A stretch of DNA of 64,000 nt from the NCBI GenBank assembly GCA_024362935.1, contig JANCRA010000007.1:18835003-18899002 (forward strand). The letters run 5' to 3'. Numbering within the stretch: the first letter of the stretch is position 1; the number at the start of each line of letters is the position of its first letter. This DNA is from Setophaga petechia. Lineage: Eukaryota; Chordata; Aves; Passeriformes; Parulidae. Positions 12,701-27,700 of this stretch are shown here, piece by piece. The notes beneath the pieces are model-generated. The model saw only the letters and a list, made by a program, of their open reading frames with translations. It made no database searches and was not told where the DNA came from. Position numbers and translations under genes: made by a program.

Positions 12701-15700
12701 GTATTTCATGAGTCATGAACTAGGTGGACCTGCAGCATTTAACACCTGCAGGAGGGAAATGGTATAAAAACTCATGAGATAAACTTGAACATCATTCTAT
12801 ATCATGCAAAAAGGAAACCTGAGATGGGCCATGTAAACTTCTAATGTAAGAGATCTAAGAAAATGAAATCTATTGTTCAGTAGTTTAGTTTCACTATCCT
12901 AACTCTGACTATTGAAATATATTTTCACTTCTGTAATAGTTAAATTTGGGATTAGGATATTACACACAGACCTACACCATTTATAAATTTGATTTTTAAT
13001 TGTATTAATGGTAATGGTCATTTGTAAAACCTGATGGTCTGAACTTCTGAACTCATCCACAAGAACTCGATACAGTGTGATTAAGGTGTTATATAACAAA
13101 AATATTATCCAGATAATAATCCAAAAGTTGGGAAACATTTATGCAAAGTTGGTGTAAATATTTTGCACCCTCACAGGCACCACCTGTAAGGTCTAAGATA
13201 AAGAAAATCAGTACATGTGTATTTCAGATACAAAACTAAAACCATGGTTTTCTCAATCTACTCTTAGCACTTGGTTCCTTTGGTCTCTGTGGCCTTATTT
13301 AATCCTCTGAAAACGTAATGGTCTTGATTTTTGTTCTTAGTCCTTTTCAGTCCTGGAAATTCTGAGTCCTTCACAAAGATTGGTACTCTTACTCTATAAG
13401 AAGAATAAATGGACTAAAGGAGTTTACAGTCTTGCCCAGCCTGAGTCAGCAAGCATCAGTGTTAGCACCAGGACCTGATAGTCCCAGTAACAACCATAAC
13501 ATTTATGTTCCTTACTTACCAAATCCATTCTTAGGGTCACGTTTTAGGCTGACACATATGATTTCTCTTTCTAGACCACTTAGCAAGACTTCCTTTTGGG
13601 TGGCTGGTGATCCAGGTGCTGCAGAAACAAAACCGCTAGAATAAATGTAGATTAATGCCAGGAGTACAGCATGCTGGGAATATTCATGTATTATGCAAAA
13701 CTGAAACTTCAAAATTAATATATGTTTTATCCTTGACTTCAACTTTACTATTACTTTGAATCAATATAATTCTGGAAGGAAGCTCAAACAAGTGTTCAGA
13801 AGTTTTCGTTCTTTCAAAAAATCTCTGTACAGAGCTGTGTGACCTCGTCCTATGATGTTCCTTTCTGGGAGAATATATGTGTTTCTGCAATGTTTTTATT
13901 AAGATTAGAATATTTAAAGAGTCAAGCATGTAGTGCCCATTGAACCTGAGGGTGATTTGGGCACAAAATCTCCTGTGTGCTCTAGCCTTAGGCCCTGTGG
14001 GACCTGAAGGTGCAATCCAACCAACACTGATTGCAATGGTGACTACTTAACATTGGGCAATTGCCAAAGTGTGTTTATAGTACTGTTCTAATTTTTAAAT
14101 AGACTAACCAGATAAGCATAGCTTCATGTTCCATTGATTGGCTCCTCATGTGCATGCAGTCTGGCTTCTGATAGAAAATGAGATATTCAGTCCTAAGTAT
14201 CATGCAAGTGCAAGAACAGAGTAAAGACCTGCAGCCTATGCTGTCTCATGCATTATTTATTGAGTTGTAGATCTCAGTTTTGAACCAAACAATGACCTCT
14301 GAGCACAGGGATATTGTCCCCTGCAAGAGTCTCTGGGTGTAACCGAACTACATCTCTGTAGAGCATTAGGCATCATTATAGAATCATTTTATCACCAAGT
14401 CCCTTACCACTGAACCTGATGCAAAGTGGGAGTTAAGGGGAAGAAAACAGCTTGTCTTGCTAAACTCTGGACTAATTTCCAGGACTAGAATCAAAAAAAG
14501 ATAGTCTTTAATCTGTAAGTAAAATACATGTTGGTCTCCTTCTATTGAAACAATAGACATGGAAGGGTACTGTCTCTCTTTATGATTATTATACTCACCA
14601 CTGATGGTGTTCTGAGTTGAATGGATAGAGAGAAAATCATAGCTCCTTTGCTTTCCATTCAAATTGATGTGCATTTCTGACTGGGATAGCCCTGATAGAG
14701 ATCTGCAGGGCAGGAAAGGAAGACTGTTACTATAAAAAGTCAGCAGTGGTATAAACACTCTTCATTGTCATTAGTCTGTCAGAGCCGAGTTGGGAATGCA
14801 CAGGTTTATAGCCTTTCAATGAGTATTCTGATTTCTGGGACGTATTTCATTTTAGGGGAGAAGTGGTTTATCCTTGCCAGCATTTACTTCCAAATAACAG
14901 CTGCCATTAGACCACTCATCATGACTTATTCCTCCTGTGTTTTGCTCTGAGCTGAGTGCAGGTATCAGGAAAACACAGCATAGCTTCCCCATCATTCATT
15001 TAGTCCATTTAGACAAAACCATGTCTGAAAGTTCATGTCTGGTAGTTCATGTTCTCCTCGACTCTATTCTAACTCTTAGTCCTCTAAAAGGCACTAGAAT
15101 TCATCTTGAGGCTGTGCAGCTATAGTAACCACCTACACAGGTGAATGCACCAAAACAAAGAGGGAGATGTTCTTGCACTGTTCCCTATGAATTGCACATT
15201 TGGACATGGAGGAATCAACTAAGTGATGATCTCTGCATTCCTGATCAAAACCAGCTCCTGGTGGTTTTTTAATTCACATACTGTAATTTCCAGTGAAGAT
15301 ACACAGATATTGAAGATTTTACATTTATTCTTCCTCATTTTTATACTTCCTCATAACCCAATTAGTGGTTTCTTCCTGAGTCTGTTACAAATTTAAATGT
15401 CACTCTTTTTCAAGTTGTTCTCTCAGTCTATTAACTTCCTGCCTGCGTTTGCACTACTGCTGGCATCAAGGAGCCCCAGACCTTTTGGTGTGACCACAAT
15501 AAGAACTTTAAAAAAAAAAAAAATTATGCCTGAGTCTTACACATGTTCAGAGAGAGAAGGCAAACCTACCTGCCAAGATTGCTTTTGTGTCTGGTCCTAT
15601 TGTTGGTTTCCACACTGAGGTTATCACAAGATTTGCTCATCATCCCAGCAGACAGGTTTTCCAGGTTTGCTCCATAGAGCACATTCTCTGAGCGAGACAG

Positions 15701-18700
15701 TCTCTGAATAAGGGCGAGGTGTTCACGCTGAGCTGCATATGCAGAATTCGATTTGTCTATTTCTACAAATTTACTGTCCTCTGAATGAGAAGCAAGAGAA
15801 GGGAAGCAAAGATAAATCCATTGATATTATTGCATTTTTTAAGCTTAAAGGAAATTTAAATTAAATCTTTTGAATATGCCAGGAAAAAAATACAGCTATA
15901 TTTTTTCTTTTATCCTTTATATTACAGATATATTTGTTCTTTTATCCTTGAGGATACCCAGGCCTTGGGGTGAGTAGAAGCAGTTTCTTTCATAAAAAGT
16001 ATATGCTGCATTTAGGTTCAATTTCTGTAAATTATACTACAAATGCATTTTCTACAAAAACAGGTGAAATGTAAAACCCTATATAATTTCAACCTGAATA
16101 TTTCTGTGAAGTGTATTTTGTAAATGATTGGTGTATAAGAAACGTCTGTCTTTCAGAGTCTGAATTATCCATGTTGGTAGTTTCTCATCCTTCACAGGCC
16201 TTCCACTCCAGTGTATTTATATCTGGGAAGACAGGAACTCTAGGAACATTTGCTCTCCAAAGTTCAGAGAGACACCAAGGAACTGAGTTGTTTGCAGAAG
16301 TGAAGTCAAATGGGGACCATCTTGGTGGTCACACTTGCTGTCCAGTTTTCTACCTTTCTGTGAAATTTACTACTTGCTTAATGATGCCTGGGCTCTGCTA
16401 TATAAAAATCTGTCCTCTAAAAGATTTCATTCTTCTGAAACAAGGTGGTGCTGAAGAAGATATTAATTTATTTAGGTTCTCATTGGGTAGGCTCGAGAGG
16501 GCACTTGGAGGATGGAGAGACAAGCAGGAAATTGGAGACACATTGAAAAATAAAACAAAAACTTGGCTTGATACAGACTAGCATAAATATGAGCTTAAAA
16601 TATACCTGATGAAGTTTGACGGAGTTGCCTAGAGTTCATCTGTGCATTGAATTTGTGCTGGGCAGAGCAGAGGTCCAGTAGGTATTTACATGTCTTTGCT
16701 GTATCAGTAATGAAAGTGTGTTTCTTACCACTGAAACTGCTTTCAATCATGAATTTTTTTCTCTGAAGAGGAAAAAAAAGCAGAGGTTGCTTTATATATC
16801 AGTCATTACACTGAGGCACTGACAGTTCATTTATATAATCTTGTTGGTTTGTTCAGTTGTATTTATGCCTGACTGCATCCCTTTTGTTTTCAGTAAATGC
16901 ATGTTGTAAATTCAGCACTTGTAAGCCAGGTGTCTGTCATTGGGATCAGAACTCTTCTATGTCAAAAGTTAAGAACCTTAGGACATTGAATGCAGTGATA
17001 GCAGGTTGCTAAAAATGCAAAATTTGGCCCTACAGATGTTAAAATTATTAAACAAATTTAATATGAAAAGGAATATATCTTCAAGGGGGAGAAGAACCAT
17101 TTTTGGAGAGCAAACAAGCTGGGAAATATGTGATCCTGTTTGACACCTAAACTGTACAACAGTAGATTGATATACCTCTAATGTCAAAATCCCGTTTAGA
17201 AATGGGTCACAATCTTATCACCAATACTAATTTGTTAACAGTCCTCAATATATGAGGGTAGGAATAATGAGATCTGGAAAGTGGAAGACATCATCCCATG
17301 ACCTGATGTAGGCATAAAAGCAGAAGAAAAGAGCAGTAAAGACAAGAGAGGAATGGATATGGAATATGCTGTGGAGAGATTTGGCATAGTCTCTGTAATA
17401 GTCAGCACCAGATTATTCAGTTTTATGGTAATTTGTCTTTGGCCTTGGCATAAATACTGCAGAACTATACTTCACAAAGAACTCAGTATGTTCATATGCA
17501 CATCCAGATCCAACTTTGATTTTAAACTCTTTTCAGAAAGGATTTGCCCATATAGAGTGAATCTAATTCTTGCTCTGAATGCAATTAATTTATCAAAGTG
17601 ACTGGAAGGCAGTAAAGCAGTAGAGAAGAGATTCAGTTAGTTCCAACTCACGTGAGCTGAAATTCTCTCTGTTTCACGCCACTGAAATCTTAAACTGGCA
17701 ATTCTTGTGTGATTTTTGTTCTCATAGACGATGATGCCTTTGGCACAGATTCCCAGGATGATGTCCCCTTCTGTCCCTTTCTTCTCTTGGGACACACGAT
17801 AGAATAATACTCCATATTCAGGAAGTTGCTGAGTCACCTTGTAGAGAAAAAGTGATTTTACCATGCCTTACTCAGAAATATTCACGGGAAGAAAGGTAGA
17901 TGGAGGAGAAAATGCTTTTGAGTGTCTGAGGAGCCAGTGTCTGCCCTGCCATCTAACCATGCAGGGGATATTCTGAGAAACTCACCCAGAGGTGAGTTTC
18001 TGGGTGTTCATGCTTGTCTTTCTACCTCCTGTACTTGGCCACAAAAGTGTTAAAATGTGACTCAGACACGTTACAGAACTATGGAATATGACTAGGATTT
18101 ACTGTCTGATCTGCAGACCAATGTGAGTTTATCATAAAACCTTATATTTTCTTTCTGGGAAGCTAATGTAGAATCCTCGAATGACTTTTCAATTGTGAAC
18201 AGAGATTTTTCAGTGACCAAAATAAAACACTTTAAGAAGATCTGTTTTCTCAGAAAGTAGCCAAAGTACAAATGTTCAGGTCCTGAAAACTGGGGCATCT
18301 ATAATCACTAGCTGAATCTGGGTTTTAATTTTTAATCCCTTTCATATTTGGTATTTACATGTTCTTGCCATGGGGTCTTTCTCACTTTCTATGATGAGTT
18401 GGCTCCTTCCACAGATTTATTAAATGAAACAGATACTAACAAAGCTGCTTTTTCTTCATTGGATTTGCCACACATGATGGGACTGTCATTAAGTCTAAGC
18501 TTCAATCTATTTCTTCAATTGCACTGACAGTGTTAGATGAGGAACTAATATAATTAAGTAGCAACTAAACTAAGATGATGCTATAAATACCAGCATGTGG
18601 CACTGCAGCAAAATGACTACTGGTATTTATCCATTATCTAATCCCTGATATTTTTCATTTGATGGAAAGCAAAGAGGTTTGGGAAGAAGGAGAAATTAGC

Positions 18701-21700
18701 AGGAAAAAAGTTAATCCCACATCATTGTGACACTTTAGAGACCTAGAGAAATAGTCAAGTGAGAAAATACTTCAGATAATTCCATCCTCACTTCCAGGGC
18801 TCACAGATACTTTTTAACAATCGCTACATATTTAGGAAGTGCCTGAACAGCTGCTGTAATTTCAGAAGTCAAAAAAGTGCTTATTTGCATGTTTTATAAT
18901 CTTCTGGAGCCCAGACATGTTGGTAACATGCCAAAAATTTACATCAAACCTTAGAATGCTGCAAATACACCAAAACATGCTATAGAAACTCTCAGTGATA
19001 AGTGACAGAATCTAGAGCAGAATGAAATTCTGAGGTTTTTGTTGACTATTCAAATTTTTTCACCATATCTAAAATCCACTGTGTCAGGCAAGAAGAAAAT
19101 AGACAACGGTAAATAGAGAGGGGCTTTCTACCTCAAAATTAATAAATAGTGTTTGGGTTATGACATGTCACCTTTAAAAACTCTAGTTCAGCTTCATCCT
19201 CAAATAGGGAGCGATTCATACGATGTAATTTAGCAAGCTCTCGCTGTACATATGCCAGGGTCATTTTCTCTATTCGACTGGCTGGGACGTAATCTTCAAC
19301 ACGAAAATAGCTCTTTCCATGCATCTGCAGGGCAAAAAGTTGAAAAAACAAAGAGACAGGTGCCTTTTGTTCTTTCTTGACTTTTCTTATTAATTGCATT
19401 TCATTTCCAGGGTGACCCATATGCAGAAGTCACCCTGCTTCCATTTCCCAAAAGAAAGTGGGAACAGCAAGTAGTGCCCTGACAGCCAAATTGCCTCTTC
19501 CCCTGTGCTCAGGCAGCTGCTCAAAGCACACACCACTTCTTTGGGCAGAGGGGAGAAAGGAGCTGGGCCTGCAGGTGTGTCCTGCTCTTAGAGCTATAGC
19601 TGCATCAGTGGGGGACCCATTGCCATGGTCGATCTGACCACATGGATGAGACCAGTCAGAGTTCAATTAACAGAGCTACTCTGATTTACATAGAGGAAGA
19701 TATGGAAGCCAACATAAATGGGTGTTTTCTTTACAGTTGAAAACTAACTAGGACAGCTAGTTCAGATATGCAATCAGAGACCTCCCTGTCTTTGCAGCTT
19801 GTGGATCTGAGCCTACACATAAGATAGCTGTGAATTCTGAAGTGTTCCTTTGCTTTTCTCTTCCCTATTTACTAATCTCTTTAAGCCCCTCCGCACATCC
19901 AAGCTGGGCCTGTGTTGGAAAATTTCTACAGATTTTCTGGAGTTTCTAGGATATATTATCAATTATGAAGGACCTAGACTCTCTCATTGTTCTGCCACAT
20001 TTCTTGGTAAATTCACCTGGCTCATTACTACTCCATAGTCAGGAATATTTTGTAATTTTTAAAATTAAGTTTGGAGGACTTAACTGAAGTTCTCTGCTAT
20101 TCACATTTCTTCTTTAAACTCTATGTGACAAACAAAAGCTGCAAAAGTTGTAGAGAGAGACCTCTGTGAAATACTGTATTATTTTTCCACACCTCAGAAG
20201 CATAATTGCCAAGCTCTGCCTGTAAAGCCAAAGCGCCGAGTTTCAGGGCAGTCTCATCACTGCAATATAATCGCTCCTCCAAGATATCTTTACGAAGCTG
20301 CAGGTAAAACTGATGCCTTGTCAAGCCATGCCTGGAATAGAGAAGGGTTTAAGAACTCAGGAGGAGCTCTAATGGTATCCCTAAATGCTACTGGTTTTCC
20401 TTCAGCCAGCAGAATTTTGCACTTACTGAATAACATTAAAGTGGTTGACAAAGAATTTTATCCTTATAAAGAGAGTGAAATTAATGATGGACATTTTCTT
20501 CTTGGGTTGGTCATTCCAGCCATCTGGGGCCACTTTGTAGAGTTTGGTGTCCTCATCCAAAAAGAAGAATTCTTTACCTGAAATGAGAATTTTGGGCTCT
20601 GTGATAAACCTGGATATACTTCAGCAGCTTAGTTCTGCTGTCTTCATAGAGTATATCACTAGCAACAAAAAAAAAAATGTATTTGGGATGTCAGCTGAGA
20701 TTTACTTCTCTGTGTCATTTTTAAACTTATTGCTCCTTTGATGTAGAACTTAGGACAGTATATAATTTTGGATTACAAATGCTCAATGTGGGATTAGTAT
20801 GGTATCTGAGAAATCACTCAAGGATTCATGGAGCTTGCATTCTTCTCACCACTCAGGTCCTGCACCCCTTTGTAATCCTCATGCCCTACACACAAGGTGT
20901 GCTCTTTCCCAGTGCCTCAGCTGTGCCTGCCATCAGAAGGGGACTAGGGAGATGTGGGTCTGGTAGATGACACTGCTGAACCTGTGTCAAATACCATCAA
21001 ATATCCCATTTATATCTAGGAATAAGCACAGGCAGCCTTTCCCAGTGCAATGCTTCCTGGAATTTCTGCTGGAGCTGCATGGCTATTATTTGAGTGCAAG
21101 GCTGGGACACAGCCACTTCTGCCTGAGAATATCAGCCAGTAAATGTTGTATGGCTGTGCAGATGCACAGTCCTAGGGCAGACAGGCTTTACATCAGTGCA
21201 GTGCAGTTCAATCCAACATACCTTGCTTCTGCATAAGCTTTGTATCTGCTTCTACCTAAGGATCTTAAAGGATCTTTGAATGAATTCTTGATGAATGATT
21301 CTTTGATGAATTCTTGAATGATTCTTTGATGAATTCTTACTGGAATTCTTTGATAAAGTAACTACAGAGGCACTGAAGGACAGAGCTGTACTTAACTGTC
21401 TCATTACCTTTCAGGTAAGCCAAGCCAAAGTAGAAATGTTCCACCAAGTTTGCATACGCCACCACAGTATTGAAAACATCTCTTGCCTTGGTCTTGATGT
21501 CACATTGCACCTCAAGGCACTGCCCATTGAGTAGAATCACATTGAGATCCCTTTGGGACAAATAGGATTTCCCTTTTTTAGTCTAAGAACATGTAAGAAA
21601 GAATGAAGAATGAATGCCAAGTACAAGCAATGCAAGTTCCACAGCATTTTATTACTGAGGCCCACAAGTAGCCTGTCTCCATGCAACCTGATGGAATTGG

Positions 21701-24700
21701 TCACAACACCATGCTATTCTCTGTCTCCCTTCTCATAAATTAATATCACAAATATTTCTGATTTTCTTAAAACCCAAATAATCACAATGAAACAGCTGAG
21801 CATACTCAAATTCTCCAGTCACCAGGTTTACTACAGATTTGGGGCTAATTCCAAATTTGCTTTGCTCTCATTTTTACTGCTGTCTCTGTCAACTTTCTAC
21901 CTTATCTTAGTGAAAAGTAAAGTATGTCCTTGCAAGCTGGAGAAGTCCCATACATTGGAACTAGATGTCATATTGCAGATTTGCTGTACAGTCTTTTTCT
22001 CATAGGTCTAGGGCTAAAGTGAGCATTCTTAGCTGAGAAGAATAAATTAAACTTTTTTTGCACCAACAGAAAAAACTAAATAGCACTAAGAATTAAAGCA
22101 CATCCTTTCAAGTCTCAATACCTCTGCAGGAGCCCTACCTAGTTTTGAGAGGAGGACTTGGAGAGAATACTGGCTTGAGACTCAGGTGCTACTTACAAAG
22201 AGCCCTGACTAAAATGTCACTGGATTAGTTCTAGATTCATAATGTTCAATACTTACCACAATTGATCCAGGCAGCTGTAAGGTCACTGGTGGTTCACTAG
22301 ACAAAATAACAAATTCTGGACCTGAAAACTGCAAGGAGGCAATTTAGAAATTTAGTAAGTCTTCTTAATGGAATGAAGATCCTAAACACAAGTATCAATG
22401 AAACCCATTTCTATTGATCTATATGCTGGACCTAATTGACTTCAGTGTCTAATAAGGTGCAAACGCTGACTGATGACTTCTCTCTCTTCGGGGTCTCTCC
22501 TGTGTAGACTCTCCAGGGTCTAAGTATAGGTAAGCTCATGCTGAAACCTTTTCTTCTGTAAAGGCTGTTATTATCCCCACAAAAAATATAATAAGAAAAT
22601 TTAAAACAAAATTTATATGAGAAAAGATAATTTTCCAAAGTATCTAACTGAAGCTCTTGACCAAACATTTGTCACTGGTCACTGTTGAGGTTCTGAACTG
22701 AGAGGAGATGAAAGGGCTCATCCGCCTGAAACCTGCCTCTTCTTGCTCCACAACAGAAAACTCCATATGAAGGATTTTGGTGGAGTTTTCTGTGATTCAG
22801 TTATTTTTGAATTTTTCCAATCCAAAAAAGATTGCGAAACAACATACCTTTTAAAGAAACATCATCCTTTCCATTTAACAGAGTCCTACCACAACTTAGC
22901 AAGTAGAAATAGTCAATTAGGAGAACTACTGTCTGGGCACATTCACTGCCAGCCTATGCTTTCTGTCCAGACATGCACTGTGAAAAAAAAATTTAAGTCC
23001 TTTGAGCATCACTGGCTGGCAGACATTTGGGTAAAGTGCCTCTGTAAATTTTTTTGCTGTTCTGAAGCTGCTGTCACAGTGGTTGGTGAAAACAGTCCAT
23101 ATGGTGTTTGATGCTGGCAGAAATCACATATGTAGGTCAGAGAGGGTTCAATTATGAGCTTTTGCATAGTCCTTATGGACAATTGCTTTCACTGCCTTCA
23201 GTTCTGACAGCACAACTGGATTATGCCTAATTTGGAGTCTGTCAATTTAGAATACTCATCTAATAAGATGAGTCAGTAGCTAATATGCACATCACTGTCA
23301 AACATAAATTAGATGAGAGGCTTCTCTTTAGTGATATTTACATTTTGAAATCAGCTTTCATCATTCACCTTTTCCTTCCTGTGGAAGAAACATTTCTGGG
23401 ATGCAGCAGCTGCTGAGTAGTCCTTTGTGGACACAGAGAAGGTGGAGCCCAAGCTCAGCAGGTTCTGTCGGCCGTTCCTCTGAGTTCCAGCCGGGATTTC
23501 TTCTACAGCGCTCACCGACCTCCAAGGGAAATGTCATAGTGAGGAAAATATATAACATGCAATCAACACAACAGCAACCTAGGGACAGACAGCTTCAGGT
23601 ACAGTAACTACTGGAACACTGTGAAGTTCAGGGCAATGTCTGCTATAAGCTCCTTAATGTTTCTTTAGAGAAAAAGAGAAATAATTTAACAGGAGTAATA
23701 TTACTGGTGCCCTTTATAAATAAATCTAAACTCTGCTTTGATTCAATAGAGTCAGGTTTGTTTCTTTTCTTCATTTGGTGAGCCAGATCCAGCTGTTTTA
23801 CCTTTGGTGAAGCCAACAGGCAGAGTGTAGCCCCATTCCCCTCTGAGAATTCTACAGGATGAAGCAAATTCCTTATTTATTATTTTCTCAAGAAGAAAGC
23901 TTCCGAATGCCTTAACATTTGTTGTTACATTATTTGTTGTTACATTATTCAGAATTTTCCAGGAATGGGAATTAAATTATTTGAATACTAATTCATTAAG
24001 ATAAATTAATGTCCTAGGGAATTGAGGGAATTTTCAGTTTAATTAAGAAAAAGGTGTGTGAAATCTCCGATCAGAAAGCTGTCTTTGTACTATAGTTTTA
24101 ATGTAGAAAGTAATGGTGTTTTCCATGTGAGCATATATAGACGCTGGTGAACACATGTATAAATATGTGTGTGTGTAGTTAGACAAGTAGACAGAGACTT
24201 CTTTCTTGACAAAACAGCCACTATCCTGCAATCTCTTGTTGCAGTTTTACAGGTGTACTGGGATATCTAATATTGCCCAGATTATCATAGCTGATTTATC
24301 AGGAAGTCCAAACTGTTTACTTGGGACACATTTAATTGGGAGTTGATCTAAATTGAGCATTTCCTGTGGGCCTGAATTACTTGTGTCATGGTTAAAAGAA
24401 GAAACTCCTGTTTAACTGGGTCAAGAACCCAATTTAAATGGGATGTCTGTAGGGATTACATGGTGCTTAACTATGGGATTCTGGTCTTTGTGGTGCCTAG
24501 AGGCTGACAGTACTTACATCTCTTCTTCCTTTGGAAGCAGCCATGATTATAGCTGCACTGTGCTAACACCCAGTCTAGAAAACTTTTGTTTGGCAGCAGT
24601 GGAGTTTCCCTGGCTTTTGAAAAGGAGTTAGTATCAGTTGTACAATCCTCAGTTTTCTTTGCCAGTGTCTGTAGGGCTGCTGTCCATGCCATGGCTGAAA

Positions 24701-27700
24701 TGAGGCTAATCCTCATGACAGAGCAGAGGTCTTTACTGCTTGTGACCCTGGGTTACCTGTAACTCCCCAGTACAGTGGTGGTGCAGGGCTGGATATGACT
24801 GACACAAGTGAGAAAAATCAGTATAAGCAGTGAGGTGGAAATGCAAATGAAAATTATACATTACATACATGGTCTGACATAACCACTCCAGAACACTTAA
24901 GGTGTGACAGCACTTTAGGTGACAGCAAGGCAAGATCACATCCAAAATCTGAACGTGGACAAATAAGGACTCTGACAGAATGCCTTGGCATGGAAAGTGA
25001 TGACTATTCATACTTTTTCTACACATTTTTCCCTTCATAAACTATATAATTAGTAAGGTTTGAAAAGACCTCTAAGATCATCAAATCCATCCTTTCAGTC
25101 TCTGTGGAGCAGCTTCCCAGCTGTTTCAGTCACAGAGGGCCAGTGCTGCTTCCCTGCCTGGTGCAGGCGCAGCTGGGGGGCCTGTGGCATCTGGCAGGAC
25201 ACAGTGGTACAGAGTAAATATAGAAATCTTGAAGTTGTTTTGGGCCCAAGTTCTATTCACTAGAGCTTTTGGACTGTTCCACTTGGAACCAAACCAAGTC
25301 TAGGTGAACATTATTTATTTATTCTACATAATGGAATATTATGTATTTATTAAGTTATTTATTCTATATAAATAGTATCTATTAGCCAAACAGACTCAGA
25401 TGGCAATTCAGGCATTTTCTGATCCTGGCATTGCCACACTATTTGCTGGCTTCACTTGCTTTTAAAACAGCTTCCATCTTATAGAATCTGAATTGAGCTT
25501 ACCTGTTTATGAAGAGCTTGTAGCTACTTTCTGTCCTTGACCCACTAAGTGTGGTATCACATGATCTGTGTGTCTCTGGAACTCTTCCTGCAATAAATAA
25601 AGGAAATTTCAATATTCAAGCGATAGTAGCAGCACTCAGCATCAGATGTTGGGACAATTACAACAGGGAAGAAATTTAGACTGGTAGCTTCCTCTCTTGT
25701 GTCCTTGCTTGGACATGAGAAATGGCTATTTAATAGGATTAGTGAATACTACACCAGCAGTATTCCCAGTTCCCTAGTTATTGTTACTTCCTCTTCATAA
25801 CCCTTTATGTGAATGTAATTTGGAAAACAGTTGTGTAGGTACAATGGCTGTCATTTCCATCTCTATGGGGGTAATTTGTAATTAAGCTTTTTCTCTTCGG
25901 AAATTATGCCAAATTTTTGTTCTTCTATTTTCAGGCATAAAATGGGCAGAAAAAAGCATGAAACTTCTCTGGCTTAATGAGAGTAGAATATAAAATCAAT
26001 GAAATGAAAATGATTGTGTCTATTCCCCTGGTTACTTTCTATGTTAAATATATTGTGAATGTTTCTACAACATAAAAACAAAGTAAGAGTAGTGGGTGGT
26101 TTGTGGGGCCTTAGCAAATAAGGATTGCATTGTTTTTAACCTTCAGTCATCTCTGTTGCTACAGAATGAACAGGTATGCTCTCTCCAAATACATGAAGGT
26201 TGAAATTTAGAGGCAGAACTAGAGAGGGTTATTCAAGTGGTAGTTCTATGAATGTTTCATGTATCAGCAGAGATGTTTGAAATCTTTAGGGAAGGGTGAG
26301 AAGGTTAAATTTTTGTTCACTTGGATAATTTCATTGATCTTATTTGAAGAATTGCATATCAAACTATTACATAAGTAGGATGATAGAGGTGGTAAGATAA
26401 GCTGTGTGGAAGCTTATCATGGAAGTGGAATAATTTTGGTAAAACATTCATGCACTACACCCTGAGACTTCACTCAGAATTCCAACATGAAAACGTGACA
26501 CTGAATTCTAGTGTACCAACCAACCAACTGCAATTTTGAAACTTAGAAAATCTACAGTCCCATTGCTAAAATAAGCATAAACATGTGGGGATTTTTCAAG
26601 CTGCAGATGGTAGTGACAAAATGTGAGATTTGAGATAAGCTAGTTACCAAGTTAAGATTCAATCCTGCAACATGCTTTTTAATGAGAAAACCTCACAACA
26701 TTCTTTGCTTGCACTGTGGTTTTAATATAATTGCATAAATAAATTTTGACAAGATCATAAAATATAGTCTTTCTATATCAGCTGCTGTAGCAGTGGGACA
26801 ACTTGGCTACTTTCAGTGGCCAGACTGCCATGCTTTGATCACAAATCCAGCACACACCTGACATTAAATTAACATGTATTCTTCAAAGAAGTTGATGCTA
26901 TAGATTTACAATATGTTAAAGGAGCTCCTAATGTAGAGTCTTGATAGAGATATTCATCTCTTTTGATAATGGTGCTCTACTAGGTGGTAATATTTCTTTT
27001 CATAGAAGAATGCTTTTTTTAAAATGTATTATGTCATGAAATATTCCCTGTGACAAACAAGCTCTCACATTCTGTGTTTACTCATGTATTTTTAGAATCC
27101 TGTCTTACAAAATCCTGAGTATGCTCAGCTACCAGTGTTTCAGTGGAGACTGAGATACGCACAAAGTCACTGGAATGAGCCTTTGACAAGTTTGTGACCA
27201 AAATGTCTTTTAAACTGCTTACAAAACAGATTTCTGTTCTGAGTTTGCCTTCACTCTGTGTGACTGTGTCTGTGACTCACACATATGTGTCACTCATGGA
27301 GCAGCTGCAGTCTCAGGTTTTTATTGCTGCTGATATAGATTGCAGTTCTGGAGCTTCAGAAAAGCACCTTGCAGGAGGAGAGCATTAACAGGAGTAACCT
27401 CACTTTCCTCATCCTTGGGCTGAGGGCTTAGGGCTGAGAGGCTAAGACATGATGGGTTTTTTTCCTAGGATGTGCCTAATTTCTCTCTGAATTATGTCCT
27501 CATAGAACATTCACTCTTAGGTATTATTTATAGATTCAACTAATTTTGGAGCTGACATCCTGACATTGCCCACCACATGCATTTGAGGGGAAGCCCCACC
27601 TTTTCTGTGTCAAGACTTCATGTGCTAAAAACATAATGTCAGACTTGGTGACCTGCTGAGCAGTTTTACCTGGCAAAGGGGGCATGAAGCAAGAAAGAGC

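Noticed and set aside
16111..16581. Plus-strand 156-codon open frame
   Set aside because: Antisense to a FRMPD2 intron, with no recognisable domain, no splice context and AT-rich codon use.
22437..22590. Possible extra linker exon between FRMPD2 exons 9 and 10
   Set aside because: A tempting open stretch with CpGs, but exon 9 joins exon 10 in phase and matches the human KFS.PEF junction, leaving no room for it.
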